From the NCBI GenBank assembly GCA_964291485.2, contig OZ220224.1:806001-870000 (forward strand): DNA of 64,000 nt, given 5' to 3'. A model generated the notes under the pieces. It searched no databases and was not told the origin of the DNA. It worked only from the letters and a program-made list of their open reading frames with translations. Origin of the DNA: Kistimonas sp964291485. Lineage in GTDB: Bacteria > Pseudomonadota > Gammaproteobacteria > Pseudomonadales > Endozoicomonadaceae. The position numbers and the translations under genes are program-made. Positions 43,319 to 52,516 of the stretch are shown here, piece after piece. How positions within the stretch are numbered: the first letter of the stretch is position 1; each line of letters begins with the position of its first letter.

Positions 43319-45733
43319 ATGAGAGTTCATTCTACAGGGTTAAGGAAAGCTGTTTCTGAAGAGCATATCTGCAATGTAAAGCGCTGTCGTGAACCCTTTT
43401 CGGTTCATGGTGGCTGGAGAATATGTGTTGATAACGCTAACAGAAGCCGAAGTCTGATGGAACTTCGCCCTGGTGTGCATGATGTCAGCGTTGAAAGAGA
43501 GAATGGTTTTCATAAAAGGGAGATTCGCGGGTACCAAAGCGCCGTTGCGGGAAAAAAACTATGTGCGAAAACAATACACTCAATGCTAAAAAATGCATTA
43601 CTCCCAGATGACGAAAAAAAAACGCTGACTGCAATGAAAAAAGAATATTTACTGAGTATAAATCAGGTTGCGGCATTGTTTTCTATAGAGGCGGAGTTTT
43701 GTCATCAGGCCAATTTTGATCAGTTTATTAATTTTTTTAAAGTGTTTGTTTGGAGTGAGCAATTTTTTAGACTGATTAATGTAGTTGCTGATATGTTGAA
43801 AGGTATTGGTGAAGTGGATTCTATGAATGTGACTTCTGAGCTTTTGTCTGATTTAAATGATGAAATTGAGTGGAATATTGAATTGGAATTGGATGAGTAC
43901 TATGTTTTTATGGATTATTCCGTGATAAATCTTATCAGGAAGATGTTGTTAGGGTACTTGTTTGATGCTGTTAAAGATCATCTCAAGATAAATATCTGTG
44001 ATATTAAGGAAGCTACATTACAGTTAGCGGCAGAAGAACAGGCTTTTGAGGAATATAAACAACTTTTTACCACTGGCCTTAATGATGTATTTAAATGCTT
44101 TTTTATGCTAAGGCAAGCCCGTTCTGATTATGAAGAAACTATTGAAGAAGGTGTATTTCATCGTCCTGTTTTTCATCGTACTGTATTGCATTGCCTTGAG
44201 TTTACTCACGCTGTATTTCAGTTAGATTCTGTGTTGCGGTCGTTACTGTCAGGCTGCCAATTTACGTACACCGCTATCATGATTGAGCAGTTAACATTAC
44301 TTATTCAACGGAGGTTTTTCTCGAGTCAAGAGTTAAGCAAAATTGCCAGTTTGGTGAAGGACATGCGCAGTGAGGCGGCAAGGGGTTCTTACATATTGCC
44401 GGCTTTGATCGATTCCCGTTTACGCCACTACTGTAGACAGGTTATTAAGCGTTATCACTTGCCAGAAGAGTGTGAAAATCTCATTACGCGAATTGTGCAT
44501 CATGCGTTTTCTTACCGGCTTGATTATGCCTTGGTGAACGTGCCGCCAACCTATCGTGAGGAATATCGTGACACCATTATTCGAGCCGAATATGCAGAAT
44601 GCGATTGCCCAGTTTCTATCAGAGGAATCTTGGAGGCCACGAGCAGGGAGGCTAAAAGGCAGGGGGAGGTGTCAGAAGGTCGGTTAGCAGGTTGGGGAAT
44701 ATCGCTGAAAGAGACACAGTTGCCGCCAGAGTGGCGTGTTGCATCCTATAAAGAAAAATTGCAAGAGGCTGCTGGTTCAGCAGCTGGTTTTTTTTCTGAC
44801 TCTATCATTGAGCAGATGGTTCAACAATTTCGTGCGGCTGAAAAGCGTAGAGAAACAGAAATGCTGCGCAAGCAACGTGAATTGATCCCTCTACAAAATG
44901 TGGACATCAAACTCGCAAATACTGCTGTTGCCGCACTTCAGGGACGACGCAGATATATGGAAGACAGGGCCTTTGTCATGGCTGGCACAGATGCCAGGCC
45001 TTTTGATGTCATGATGGTGTGTGATGGACATGGTGGATCTGAGGCGGCAGAGTTTATGTGCAATTATTTTATTCCAGCATTTTATGGAGAACTGGAACAA
45101 CGATCACCTTACAACTGGTCATTCGATGTGTTTTATAATGCATTGCTCACTTCATCGGTCAAGGTAAGTCATCAGTACAGAGGTAATGCGGGAACGACTG
45201 CGACCATAACGCTATACCATCAAAATTATCTTTATGTTTGCAATATTGGTGACAGTACAACGTTGTTAATTAATCCAGACACTGGTGACGTGACGCAATT
45301 GAGTGCTGAGGAGCTGATGACTGACCCGGCAACGGTGGCACGAGTATCCCGATATGGCGGGGAGGTGGATACACGGATTCCTGGCCATAAAAAGGTAGTT
45401 GGACTTCTCCAAAAAAATATTGGAAAGACACCGAAACTGAGTATGAGTAGTGCAGTGGGAGATCCTCAGTATGGTGGTGCGTTAACGGCACGACCTAATA
45501 TCAGCTACATATATCTTGGTGACCTTCATAATACAGAACGCTTGGTGGTTTGTTATTCCGATGGCGTCTCTGAAGTCGACAGTGTCGGTAATATCGCCGA
45601 CTTTATCTGTGCAGAGTATAGAAAATCGGGAGGTAATGTGGCATTCGTTACAGAGGCTCTGGCCAGTCAGGCCTTTCTTTCTGGCTCGGGTGATAACATA
45701 ACCGTCCTCATTAGACGCTTGAGTTTTGCTTGA
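43319..45733 (+). CDS. Large protein with C-terminal eukaryote-like PP2C phosphatase domain
   Basis: 804 residues from the ATG at 43319, chosen because GGAG lies 8 bases upstream; a TTG at 43193 and an ATG at 43283 are weaker. The last 260 residues have the full PP2C motif set: GRRRYMEDRAF, VCDGHGGSEAAEF, GTTATITL, VCNIGDSTTLL, CYSDGVSEVDS and GSGDNITVLI, with the metal-binding Asp residues in place. The first 540 residues are helical, without signal peptide or membrane helix, and I cannot assign them. Bacterial PP2C enzymes are usually small; a large orphan N-terminal part and A+T-rich codon use suggest an effector or a signalling protein acquired by transfer. Confidence 0.82.
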   Translation: MRVHSTGLRKAVSEEHICNVKRCREPFSVHGGWRICVDNANRSRSLMELRPGVHDVSVERENGFHKREIRGYQSAVAGKKLCAKTIHSMLKNALLPDDEKKTLTAMKKEYLLSINQVAALFSIEAEFCHQANFDQFINFFKVFVWSEQFFRLINVVADMLKGIGEVDSMNVTSELLSDLNDEIEWNIELELDEYYVFMDYSVINLIRKMLLGYLFDAVKDHLKINICDIKEATLQLAAEEQAFEEYKQLFTTGLNDVFKCFFMLRQARSDYEETIEEGVFHRPVFHRTVLHCLEFTHAVFQLDSVLRSLLSGCQFTYTAIMIEQLTLLIQRRFFSSQELSKIASLVKDMRSEAARGSYILPALIDSRLRHYCRQVIKRYHLPEECENLITRIVHHAFSYRLDYALVNVPPTYREEYRDTIIRAEYAECDCPVSIRGILEATSREAKRQGEVSEGRLAGWGISLKETQLPPEWRVASYKEKLQEAAGSAAGFFSDSIIEQMVQQFRAAEKRRETEMLRKQRELIPLQNVDIKLANTAVAALQGRRRYMEDRAFVMAGTDARPFDVMMVCDGHGGSEAAEFMCNYFIPAFYGELEQRSPYNWSFDVFYNALLTSSVKVSHQYRGNAGTTATITLYHQNYLYVCNIGDSTTLLINPDTGDVTQLSAEELMTDPATVARVSRYGGEVDTRIPGHKKVVGLLQKNIGKTPKLSMSSAVGDPQYGGALTARPNISYIYLGDLHNTERLVVCYSDGVSEVDSVGNIADFICAEYRKSGGNVAFVTEALASQAFLSGSGDNITVLIRRLSFA

Positions 45734-45738
45734 TGTTG

Positions 45739-45776
45739 CGCGCCCCCCTTGCATTGTGTTGGAGAAAGAGGGCGCG
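45739..45776. terminator. Possible bidirectional terminator
   Basis: CGCGCCC pairs with GGGCGCG across a 24-base loop, between the convergent PP2C and rhodanese genes. The loop is long and there is no T-run, so this is weak. Confidence 0.35.
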
Positions 45777-45789
45777 ATACGGTGCGTGA

Positions 45790-47220
45790 TTAATGGGTTG
45801 CAACAATGTCTACATTTTCAGGAGGCAACGTTTCGGGCGAATGATTGCCTGAGGCTATGCGCCAGGCCTGCAGGCTTTCATTACGGGTAATATCACCCGT
45901 TGATACCGGATTTTCCGGATCATTTTTCCAGCGCATCCAGCCACTGCTGTATATCTGGTTGTTTTCGTAACCCATGGCCTGGGCATACCACCAGACTTCC
46001 GATGCCCGCCAGCCGTTGCCGCAATAGAAAGCCAGTTCCATGCTATCCGGATGAATGCCCCACTGGTTCCAGAATGCCTCAATCTCCCGGTAGTTGCGCA
46101 TAGTGTGATCCGGATTGTGGTAGTCGTTCATATCCCAGGCGGAGTCACCGGCTTTGCCCCAAAGTGCGCCGGTTATCCGGCCTTTTTTCTGGAAATAACC
46201 GTAGCCACTGATTTCACCAATGTACTCTTCCCAGCTGCGAATACTAACCAATGCACCATCGTGTTGGTTCCGCAGTGCTTTTGCCTGTTCGATATCAATG
46301 ACGACATTGTCATCGCCCGGGCCGGTTACACCAAAGGCCTTTACCGGTGTGGGTTGAACCCAGCCTGTATCCAATGGAAGACCTGCGGCAGACCAGGCAT
46401 CTTTACCACCGTTGAGCATCACCACATCACTGACACCGGCATATTTCATGACTGATGCGCCGCGAGCTGCTCCGATGGAGTCGGTACTATATACGGCGAC
46501 TGGTGTGTTTTTGTCGATGCCAAGCCGTTGCAGTGACGCACGGATATCTTCAACATCGTTGAGTTCATAAATCGGTGGATGTTCGAATTCCAGGTCATCC
46601 CAGTAAAGCGCACCGGGAATATGGCCTTTACGGTAGGCCTTTCCTTTGCCGCCATCCCAGCCGATTTCTACCACTTTCAGGTGTGGATTGTTCGTGATCT
46701 GCTCATTGAGATAAGTGGGTGGAATTAATGAGTGATAACCCGGTAAGCGAGAGACGGGATGGTCTTTTGTTTCCGCCCAGGATTGATAGCTACCTTGCAG
46801 TAATGCGATGTGATCTGCACTGTAACCCATCTCGTTCACAAGCCAGTTAGCGACAGTTGTGCTTTGTTTGTCGTCATATCCATAAACGACGATGGATTGA
46901 TTCGTCTGGATGCCGGTGCGCTTATAGGCTGTCTCCAGTTCTGGCAGGTCGCGACTGATCCAGTCAGCGGAGAGCAGTTTTGCCCCCGGAATATGTCCAC
47001 CCCGTTTTTCACCCTGTAATGTCCAGCCGTTGAAAGCATCCGGGCTTCGGGCGTCAACAAGGGTGTATTGAGAAGAGTTCAGCTGTTGAGACAACTGCGT
47101 TGCATCAATCGTCTTGTAAGCGGTGGGTGTGGTCATTGACTGGCTATCCGGCTGGCAGGCGGCAATAAACAGCACCATACCACCCAAGCCAAGTACCTTG
47201 GTAATGGAGGAGTACAACAT
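45790..47220 (-). CDS. Rhodanese-domain lipoprotein (sulfurtransferase)
   Basis: 476 residues with a lipoprotein signal (LGLGGMVLFIAAC). Three rhodanese-type domains can be traced: about 35-150, 160-290 and 300-440. Each has the HIPGAK/HIPGAL-like motif or an equivalent. Only the last keeps an active-site cysteine (AFYCGNGWRASEV); the first two loops read VVYGYDDKQST and AVYSTDSIGAA. It should transfer sulfur from thiosulfate or a related donor in the periplasm. It is a lone gene with long non-coding DNA upstream. Confidence 0.85.
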   Translation of the reverse strand: MLYSSITKVLGLGGMVLFIAACQPDSQSMTTPTAYKTIDATQLSQQLNSSQYTLVDARSPDAFNGWTLQGEKRGGHIPGAKLLSADWISRDLPELETAYKRTGIQTNQSIVVYGYDDKQSTTVANWLVNEMGYSADHIALLQGSYQSWAETKDHPVSRLPGYHSLIPPTYLNEQITNNPHLKVVEIGWDGGKGKAYRKGHIPGALYWDDLEFEHPPIYELNDVEDIRASLQRLGIDKNTPVAVYSTDSIGAARGASVMKYAGVSDVVMLNGGKDAWSAAGLPLDTGWVQPTPVKAFGVTGPGDDNVVIDIEQAKALRNQHDGALVSIRSWEEYIGEISGYGYFQKKGRITGALWGKAGDSAWDMNDYHNPDHTMRNYREIEAFWNQWGIHPDSMELAFYCGNGWRASEVWWYAQAMGYENNQIYSSGWMRWKNDPENPVSTGDITRNESLQAWRIASGNHSPETLPPENVDIVATH

Positions 47221-47921
47221 GGATTTCCTTTTATTGCGAGTTCAATAGTCGCAGAAGGGTATTAATATGCCGAAAGGCGACCGGGCATGTTTTAACGCAG
47301 ATCAAAAAAGCGCACTTTGCAGTCCTGTTTTTGTACTTAGGCAAGTTGTATTGGTGCGGTGTCTTTCTATGAGGTATCCGAGGCTGACGCCATTGACCGG
47401 CATAATGCGTGTTTAATGTTGAAAACCACGCATTCATGGCATGACGATCATGATTTTTGTGATGGAGGAAATGCCTGTTTTCCGTCTGGTAAGAAGAAAA
47501 TCGGTCTATATAGCGGCTTTTTTGTAGTCAATGCGCCGTGAAAATTGTTGCGCTGATTTAACTGCGGAGAAAAAATAAGTTGGCCACCGTGAAAGATTAG
47601 CGCTTTATCATGTTATTTGAGCATCTTCAGATGTGATGGAGATGATCTATTGAAGCCACTTTGAAAGCGTGTACCATCTGTCGCTCATGAATAATGAGAT
47701 AGTTAGTTGTATGTGTGCAGACGCACCTGCCAATACTGCGGCTGACCTAACAGGCGGCCATGGGGGGATCTCACCTTGAAGAATCATAGTCATCGCTGAC
47801 GGGTTTCAGCGTATCCATCAATCGCATTTCTTTTAACGCATTCAGAGCACGCAAGGTTTTAGTCCTGCAATGTAGGCTCTTTTTCTGCTTTCTGGCAGCA
47901 GAATACAGGAGGAGTTGATCA
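47221..47921. other. 700-base intergenic region
   Basis: No gene here can be supported. A 60-codon frame at 47359-47541 exists but has no recognisable features. The T-rich hairpin-like stretch near 47870-47900 (cctgcaatgtaggc, then a T-run) lies just ahead of the next gene. The region presumably holds promoters for both divergent genes. Confidence 0.5.
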
Positions 47922-48272
47922 GTGTGGTGCTGGTTTCTTGGTCGTCTTAGTAATCAGCGAATTGCCAATCTGGTATTCGCAGACAATTTGTTAAGTCATG
48001 TGTCCGTTGTCGCCGGTGTGATAGGGGGGGGCTTGATAGGGTATGAATTGATTACCCTGGTGTTTTCCGTTGAATCGCCCATACCCTCGCTGGCCGGTGT
48101 TGTGGTCTGTGTGGTGGCTGTTTCCCTTCGGTGTCTGCTTCGTGAGTCGGTGGATGAATATGCCATCCGCTGGCGTCGTCTTCAGTGCCGGGCCATGGAG
48201 GAAAACCGCTCGTTGGATGAGTTGTTAACGACAGAGTTTACGGGGCAGGGTTTTTATCACAAGAAAGGCTGA
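47922..48272 (+). CDS. Small membrane protein of unknown function
   Basis: 116 residues starting at GTG 47922, with AGGAGGAG about 9 bases upstream, which decides the start. Two hydrophobic helices (VSVVAGVIGGGLIGYELITL and SLAGVVVCVVAVSLRCLL) are followed by a charged tail (RWRRLQCRAMEENRS). No family is recognised. Confidence 0.6.
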   Translation: MWCWFLGRLSNQRIANLVFADNLLSHVSVVAGVIGGGLIGYELITLVFSVESPIPSLAGVVVCVVAVSLRCLLRESVDEYAIRWRRLQCRAMEENRSLDELLTTEFTGQGFYHKKG

Positions 48273-48398
48273 TTAGACGGTTCGCAGCGGGCTTGGAATG
48301 TGTCCTTTTTTGGGGGTGAATGACAATTTAGTGTCGCTGTTGATGATGCTGACACCATAAATGTTGATAGTAAGCAGTTTACTATCGCGTTACAGGCC

Positions 48399-49223
48399 TT
48401 ACTCGTTTATTGGTCGATAGCCCCAAGCCTGGATGATACGTGGCATACCGGCAATGGTGTCCGGATTATCCGCGAAAGCATACAGTTCAGCGATGATTTC
48501 ATTGATTTCCGGTGCACTGGCCAGGCCATCGTGCAGCAGTGCGTCGGCAATGTTTTCCATGGTGATTGCACCAATCAGTTTGATATCACCTTCCATGCCC
48601 AGAGCCTGCACCGCCGCCATCCTGACATTGGTAAAGTGGTTTTGCCGCAGTAATGTCGGTAGTTTTATGCCGATGAAGGGGTCTCCGCCCCGATGTTTGA
48701 CACAGGCGCAGTAGAGAGCTTGGTAGCGTTCGAAAGCAGGACAGTCCGGAAACGTTATATTGCCTTTAAAATCAATATCTTCAAGGATGATGCTGCCACC
48801 GGGCCTCAGGTTCTGGTAAAGCATTTCCAGTGTCTGCGACGGATTGGTGAGATGCGTCAGCAGGAATCGGGCATAGATAATGTCATAAGTGCTGCTTTCG
48901 TGCATGTCCCTGGCATCCATGGGGTGGAATGTCACATTATCAATGCCTTGTAGATGAGCCTCTGTACGCGCCATGGTTAACTTGGTTTCATCAATATCGC
49001 CGCCTGTCACATGACCATCAGGCCCGACCCGCCTGGCGAGTTCCAGGGTAACCGCACCGCTGCCGCAGCCTATGTCCAGGCATTCAAGGCCATTATTGAG
49101 TCCTACTCTGTCCAGCAGGGCATTGGTATCAGCAGCAATCAACGGGGCAATCAGATGCATTCTCTTGGCGCCTTCCGCGCCGCCTCGGATGACATATTGG
49201 GATACTGTATCCATTTCATTCAT
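48399..49223 (-). CDS. Class I SAM-dependent methyltransferase
   Basis: 274 residues from the ATG at 49223 (another in-frame ATG at 49214 is equally possible; one at 49289 is less so). SAM-binding motif I is CLDIGCGSGAVTLELARRVG, followed by GGDIDETKL, then FHPMDARDM and IIYARFLLTHL. The region after about 170 resembles UbiE/type-11 methyltransferases of unknown substrate. The gene stands alone between unknown genes. Confidence 0.82.
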   Translation of the reverse strand: MNEMDTVSQYVIRGGAEGAKRMHLIAPLIAADTNALLDRVGLNNGLECLDIGCGSGAVTLELARRVGPDGHVTGGDIDETKLTMARTEAHLQGIDNVTFHPMDARDMHESSTYDIIYARFLLTHLTNPSQTLEMLYQNLRPGGSIILEDIDFKGNITFPDCPAFERYQALYCACVKHRGGDPFIGIKLPTLLRQNHFTNVRMAAVQALGMEGDIKLIGAITMENIADALLHDGLASAPEINEIIAELYAFADNPDTIAGMPRIIQAWGYRPINE

Positions 49224-49566
49224 TCCAATAGCGTGAAGGGAAAAATGTATAGGTGGGCTGTGTAAACTTGTCAGAACCAATCTATTCATACGGCTGAATC
49301 GAAGAAATACAAAGGCTTACCAATGAATGTGAATATTAATTCTCGCTCAGGTTTGGTCAAATTATTGACCAGGGTTAAACATATGAAACCGCTAGACTGG
49401 CTATGTGTATGTCTGTCAAAGCATCATGTTATGTAGCATGGGGGCAGTGTCCTCTCATGGCTTGTGGGTATGAATGCTATTCATATCGAATATGACTCGG
49501 TCTCTTGGTAATAATCGAGCAGCTTGCGACCGTTTGGAAAGTTGGTTTTTTGTGAGATCGATAATA

Positions 49567-50112
49567 TTATTCCTGTATGGGGAGATTCTTATAGACCGGT
49601 TGCGGCCATTGGCATGTGCCTGACGTCGATACATGGTTGTCTTCAGAGTTAAACAGAGGGGTGAAGACGTTCGGATTTGAAATATGGAATGCAGGATAGG
49701 TATATGTCCCCCAGTAATCCACGGTAGAAAACCCCTCCGACTGAACCGTAAAGTAATGACAGACGACTTGCTCGGGTATATCCAGATCGCCTGTCATCAG
49801 GCTCGCCAGCAATTCCCAACCGGTGGGTATTGGTGCATAGGTGATGACCAATACGCGAGTTCCCAGCGGTAACAGCAATTGATATTGGCGGCTATAAAAA
49901 GTAAAGACTCGTTTCAGGTCAGTCACTTTTTGATTCTCATCACCAAAATAAATCGTAGCGTCAAATTCAGCACCTGAAACAAACCTAAAAAGTAATTCGC
50001 TTATAGGTTTTTCTAATGTATTAATGTTGTTCTCCATTAAATTAGGGTTGTCAGTTGCTCCATAACTTTCGAATAATGTGAAAAGCAGGCTGATACAAAT
50101 AATTTTTTTCAT
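49567..50112 (-). CDS. Exported protein of unknown function, paralogue A
   Basis: 181 residues from the ATG at 50112, which gives a signal peptide (MKKIICISLLFTLFESYG); an upstream ATG at 50184 overlaps the neighbouring gene and is less likely. The mature part is beta-rich. It shares with the next gene a run of matching blocks: YQL-L, P-GTR-(V/I)-x-L/I-Y-(A/S)-P, and the end FxPLF-SE-NH-x-S ... CQWPQP. The pair looks like an old tandem duplication. Function unknown. Confidence 0.65.
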   Translation of the reverse strand: MKKIICISLLFTLFESYGATDNPNLMENNINTLEKPISELLFRFVSGAEFDATIYFGDENQKVTDLKRVFTFYSRQYQLLLPLGTRVLVITYAPIPTGWELLASLMTGDLDIPEQVVCHYFTVQSEGFSTVDYWGTYTYPAFHISNPNVFTPLFNSEDNHVSTSGTCQWPQPVYKNLPIQE

Positions 50113-50168
50113 GATCTGTCGCGTTTTTATAAAGAGGGTGTTGATTGGTTTTGTGATTTTTGAGGCTT

Positions 50169-50705
50169 TTAAGGGGTAGGCCATGGGCAGTGATAGTAAT
50201 TGTCAGAGATGATATGGTTGTATTCAGACTTGAACATTGGTTTTAGTGTTTTGGTGTTGGTGATATGGAATGTCGTGTAATAGCCAAAACTCTGATTGAA
50301 TTTGACGGTCGATTCTCCCAGGGCGGTAATGTCAAAATATACGCAACGTAGTGCCATATTAGGTGAATAACTGAGTACAATCCGAGTGCCAACAGGTGCT
50401 TTTATTATTTGTTTATTTCCTATACCTCCACCTCGTATCAGGCTTAATTGATAATAGCGTGAATCTGGATGCCCGTATCGAATCTCGGTATTGATATGGC
50501 GAGCTCCGCCAGGTCTAAGGTGAATTAACTCGTCAAAAATTATTGTTGCATTGTTGTCACTGTCTTTGCTGTTATTTTCATACGTTTCTGAATAAATAAC
50601 CTCTTTGTTTTTAGCATGGTTTATGACGGGGTGGATAAATAATATTGCAAGAAAAAAAAGCCGTGATAAATTTGAGTTGTTTTTAATACTTCTTGATGAT
50701 GACAT
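50169..50705 (-). CDS. Exported protein of unknown function, paralogue B
   Basis: 178 residues with a signal-like hydrophobic segment (LSRLFFLAILFIHPVIN). It aligns with the gene downstream through YYQLSL, PVGTRIVLSYSP, YYTTFHITN and LKPMFKSEYNH, ending CPWPTP. It is the first gene of the pair on the minus strand. Both are A+T-rich compared with the sel genes next door. Confidence 0.65.
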   Translation of the reverse strand: MSSSRSIKNNSNLSRLFFLAILFIHPVINHAKNKEVIYSETYENNSKDSDNNATIIFDELIHLRPGGARHINTEIRYGHPDSRYYQLSLIRGGGIGNKQIIKAPVGTRIVLSYSPNMALRCVYFDITALGESTVKFNQSFGYYTTFHITNTKTLKPMFKSEYNHIISDNYYHCPWPTP

Positions 50706-51017
50706 TATTAGATTCCTTTATAGGGCTAAGGTGGAGAGTAGATTGGTAGATGATTTTAATTTCCTTTATCAATGCAAACGCCTCATGAAAAGTAGAATGA
50801 AGGTATAGTTGGTGCAAGTTAAACAACCGATTTCAGTCCGTTAGGGCTTGCGTCAGGTGTATACAGATTAGTCGTTTTAAACCTATCAATCTGATGACTG
50901 GTCTCAGATAGCGGTAAATGTTGATATCGCTCAATAAAACCCTGCATCATGCCCTTGATTGCGGAAAACCGTAATAGGATTTCGTCAATCTGATCCAGAT
51001 AATCCGTCCCGTACTTC
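50706..51017. other. Intergenic region upstream of tRNA-Sec
   Basis: About 310 bases ahead of selC. A minus-strand reading frame crosses this stretch and the tRNA, but its translation over the tRNA is an artefact. No -35/-10 pair is unmistakable. Confidence 0.5.
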
Positions 51018-51109
51018 GGAAGTGGATGGGATCTGGTGGTCCCCTTGGTCTTCAAAACCAATGTGAGCCGCGAAGGCTCTGGTAGGTTCGATTCCTGCTC
51101 CTTCCGCCA
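51018..51109 (+). tRNA. selC: Selenocysteine tRNA (anticodon UCA)
   Basis: 92 bases from GGAAG to the encoded CCA. The anticodon stem TTGGT/ACCAA frames a CTTCAAA loop with UCA at 51052-51054. The long variable arm has a 5-bp GAGCC/GGCTC stem, and the T arm reads GTAGG-TTCGATT-CCTGC. These and the position 51 bases before selA identify tRNA-Sec. The acceptor stem is less regular than in E. coli: bases 1-5 pair perfectly (GGAAG/CTTCC), then a U-C mismatch and a G-U pair follow, or a one-base bulge. It is three bases shorter than the E. coli molecule. Confidence 0.92.
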
Positions 51110-51160
51110 CCGCTTTACTCTCCTTCTTATTACACGCAAGACTGCGGGGTTGTTATAGCC

Positions 51161-52516
51161 ATGAGCGCAAACCCGAAGGGAATCGTTCGCCTGCCGCAAG
51201 TGGAGCAGCTGCTCCAGGAACCGATCCTTGCCCCCTATATCCGTCAACTGAGTCGTCCGCTGGTCACCGATGTCGTGCGTCGAACATTGGCAGCCATACG
51301 ACAGGAAGCCTCTTTCCGCACAGACGGTATTTCCGATGACATGCTGTATGCCCGGCTGGAAGACGCCTGTCGTTTCCTGCTGAACCAGCGCCATGCCCGG
51401 GTCATCAATGCGACCGGAACCGTTGTGCATACCAACCTGGGGCGTTCGCCGATTGATCCTGCCCTGTGGGATGCCGTTGCTGATGTGAACACCGGTTACT
51501 GCAATCTGGAGATTAAACTCTCTGATGGCAAACGTGGTCAGCGCAAGGGCATTGTCAGTCAATTGCTCAGTAGCCTGACCGGTGCCGAAGAAGGCATGGT
51601 GGTCAACAATAATGCGGCCTCTGTGTACCTGTTATTGAATGAGCTGGCTCGCGGCAAGGAAGTGATTGTTTCCCGTGGCGAGCAGATCCAGATCGGTGGT
51701 GGATTCCGCATTCCCGATATTCTTGCGTTGTCCGGTGCCAAACTGGTTGAAGTGGGTACCACCAATATCACCACCGCGGATGACTATATCAATGCTGTGA
51801 CGGAAAACACCGCCATGGTGTTGATGGTGCATTGTTCCAACTTCGTCGTACGTGGCTTTACGGAATCCCCGGATATTCGTGACGTCGCACGTCGGTTGCC
51901 AAAGCATGTGATTCTGGCTGTTGACCAGGGTTCAGGATTATCGACAGAGCGCTTTGCTGCAAATGAAACACCATCGTCGCACTATATCCGTGCGGGTGCC
52001 GATCTTGTCTGTTTCTCCGGTGACAAGATTCTGGGAGGGCCTCAGGCCGGCATCATCTGTGGCCGAAAGGAAATCGTACAGAAGCTTGAGAAAAACCCGC
52101 TGATGCGGGCGTTCCGTCCTGGTCGGATGGTCTACTCACTGCTGGAAGAACTGCTGATTCACAAGCTGAATCGTGAATCGGAAGGGCAGGGCGTGGCCGA
52201 AAAGGCGGCGACGGGTCAGACCGTTATTCAGGCGCGTGCGCAGCAGCTGGCGTCCGAACTGGGCGAAAAAGTACGTTTGCTGTCCTCTGAAATGGTTGTC
52301 GGCGGTGGCACATTGCCGGATGAATTCTTCCCATCCTGGTCGCTGGAACTGCAGGTTGATAAACCGGCTGACCAGATCCTTGCGGATTTGCGTGCCATGC
52401 CACTGCCAGTGATTGGAGTGATCCGAAATGACCGCGTGCAGCTGAACATGGCGGCGATTCTGCCCCGGGAAATCCCCGTGCTGACAGAACAACTCAGGAG
52501 CTACCTCGGCTTATGA
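51161..52516 (+). CDS. selA: L-seryl-tRNA(Sec) selenium transferase
   Basis: 451 residues. SelA converts Ser-tRNA-Sec to Sec-tRNA-Sec with selenophosphate, using PLP. The N-terminal domain (LPQVEQLLQEPI) and the core with INATGTVVHTNLGRSP, NNNAASVYLLL, AVDQGSGLSTERF and the PLP lysine K289 in CFSGDKILGGPQAG are all present. It overlaps selB by 4 bases (ATGA), which couples their translation. Confidence 0.96.
   Translation: MSANPKGIVRLPQVEQLLQEPILAPYIRQLSRPLVTDVVRRTLAAIRQEASFRTDGISDDMLYARLEDACRFLLNQRHARVINATGTVVHTNLGRSPIDPALWDAVADVNTGYCNLEIKLSDGKRGQRKGIVSQLLSSLTGAEEGMVVNNNAASVYLLLNELARGKEVIVSRGEQIQIGGGFRIPDILALSGAKLVEVGTTNITTADDYINAVTENTAMVLMVHCSNFVVRGFTESPDIRDVARRLPKHVILAVDQGSGLSTERFAANETPSSHYIRAGADLVCFSGDKILGGPQAGIICGRKEIVQKLEKNPLMRAFRPGRMVYSLLEELLIHKLNRESEGQGVAEKAATGQTVIQARAQQLASELGEKVRLLSSEMVVGGGTLPDEFFPSWSLELQVDKPADQILADLRAMPLPVIGVIRNDRVQLNMAAILPREIPVLTEQLRSYLGL

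Noticed and set aside
47359..47541. A 60-codon plus-strand frame in the gap after the rhodanese gene
   Set aside because: It has no convincing ribosome binding site, family or conservation evidence.
50819..51562. A 247-codon minus-strand frame crossing the tRNA-Sec gene and the start of selA
   Set aside because: Its middle is the antisense translation of the tRNA, a well-known false protein, and the rest is antisense to selA.
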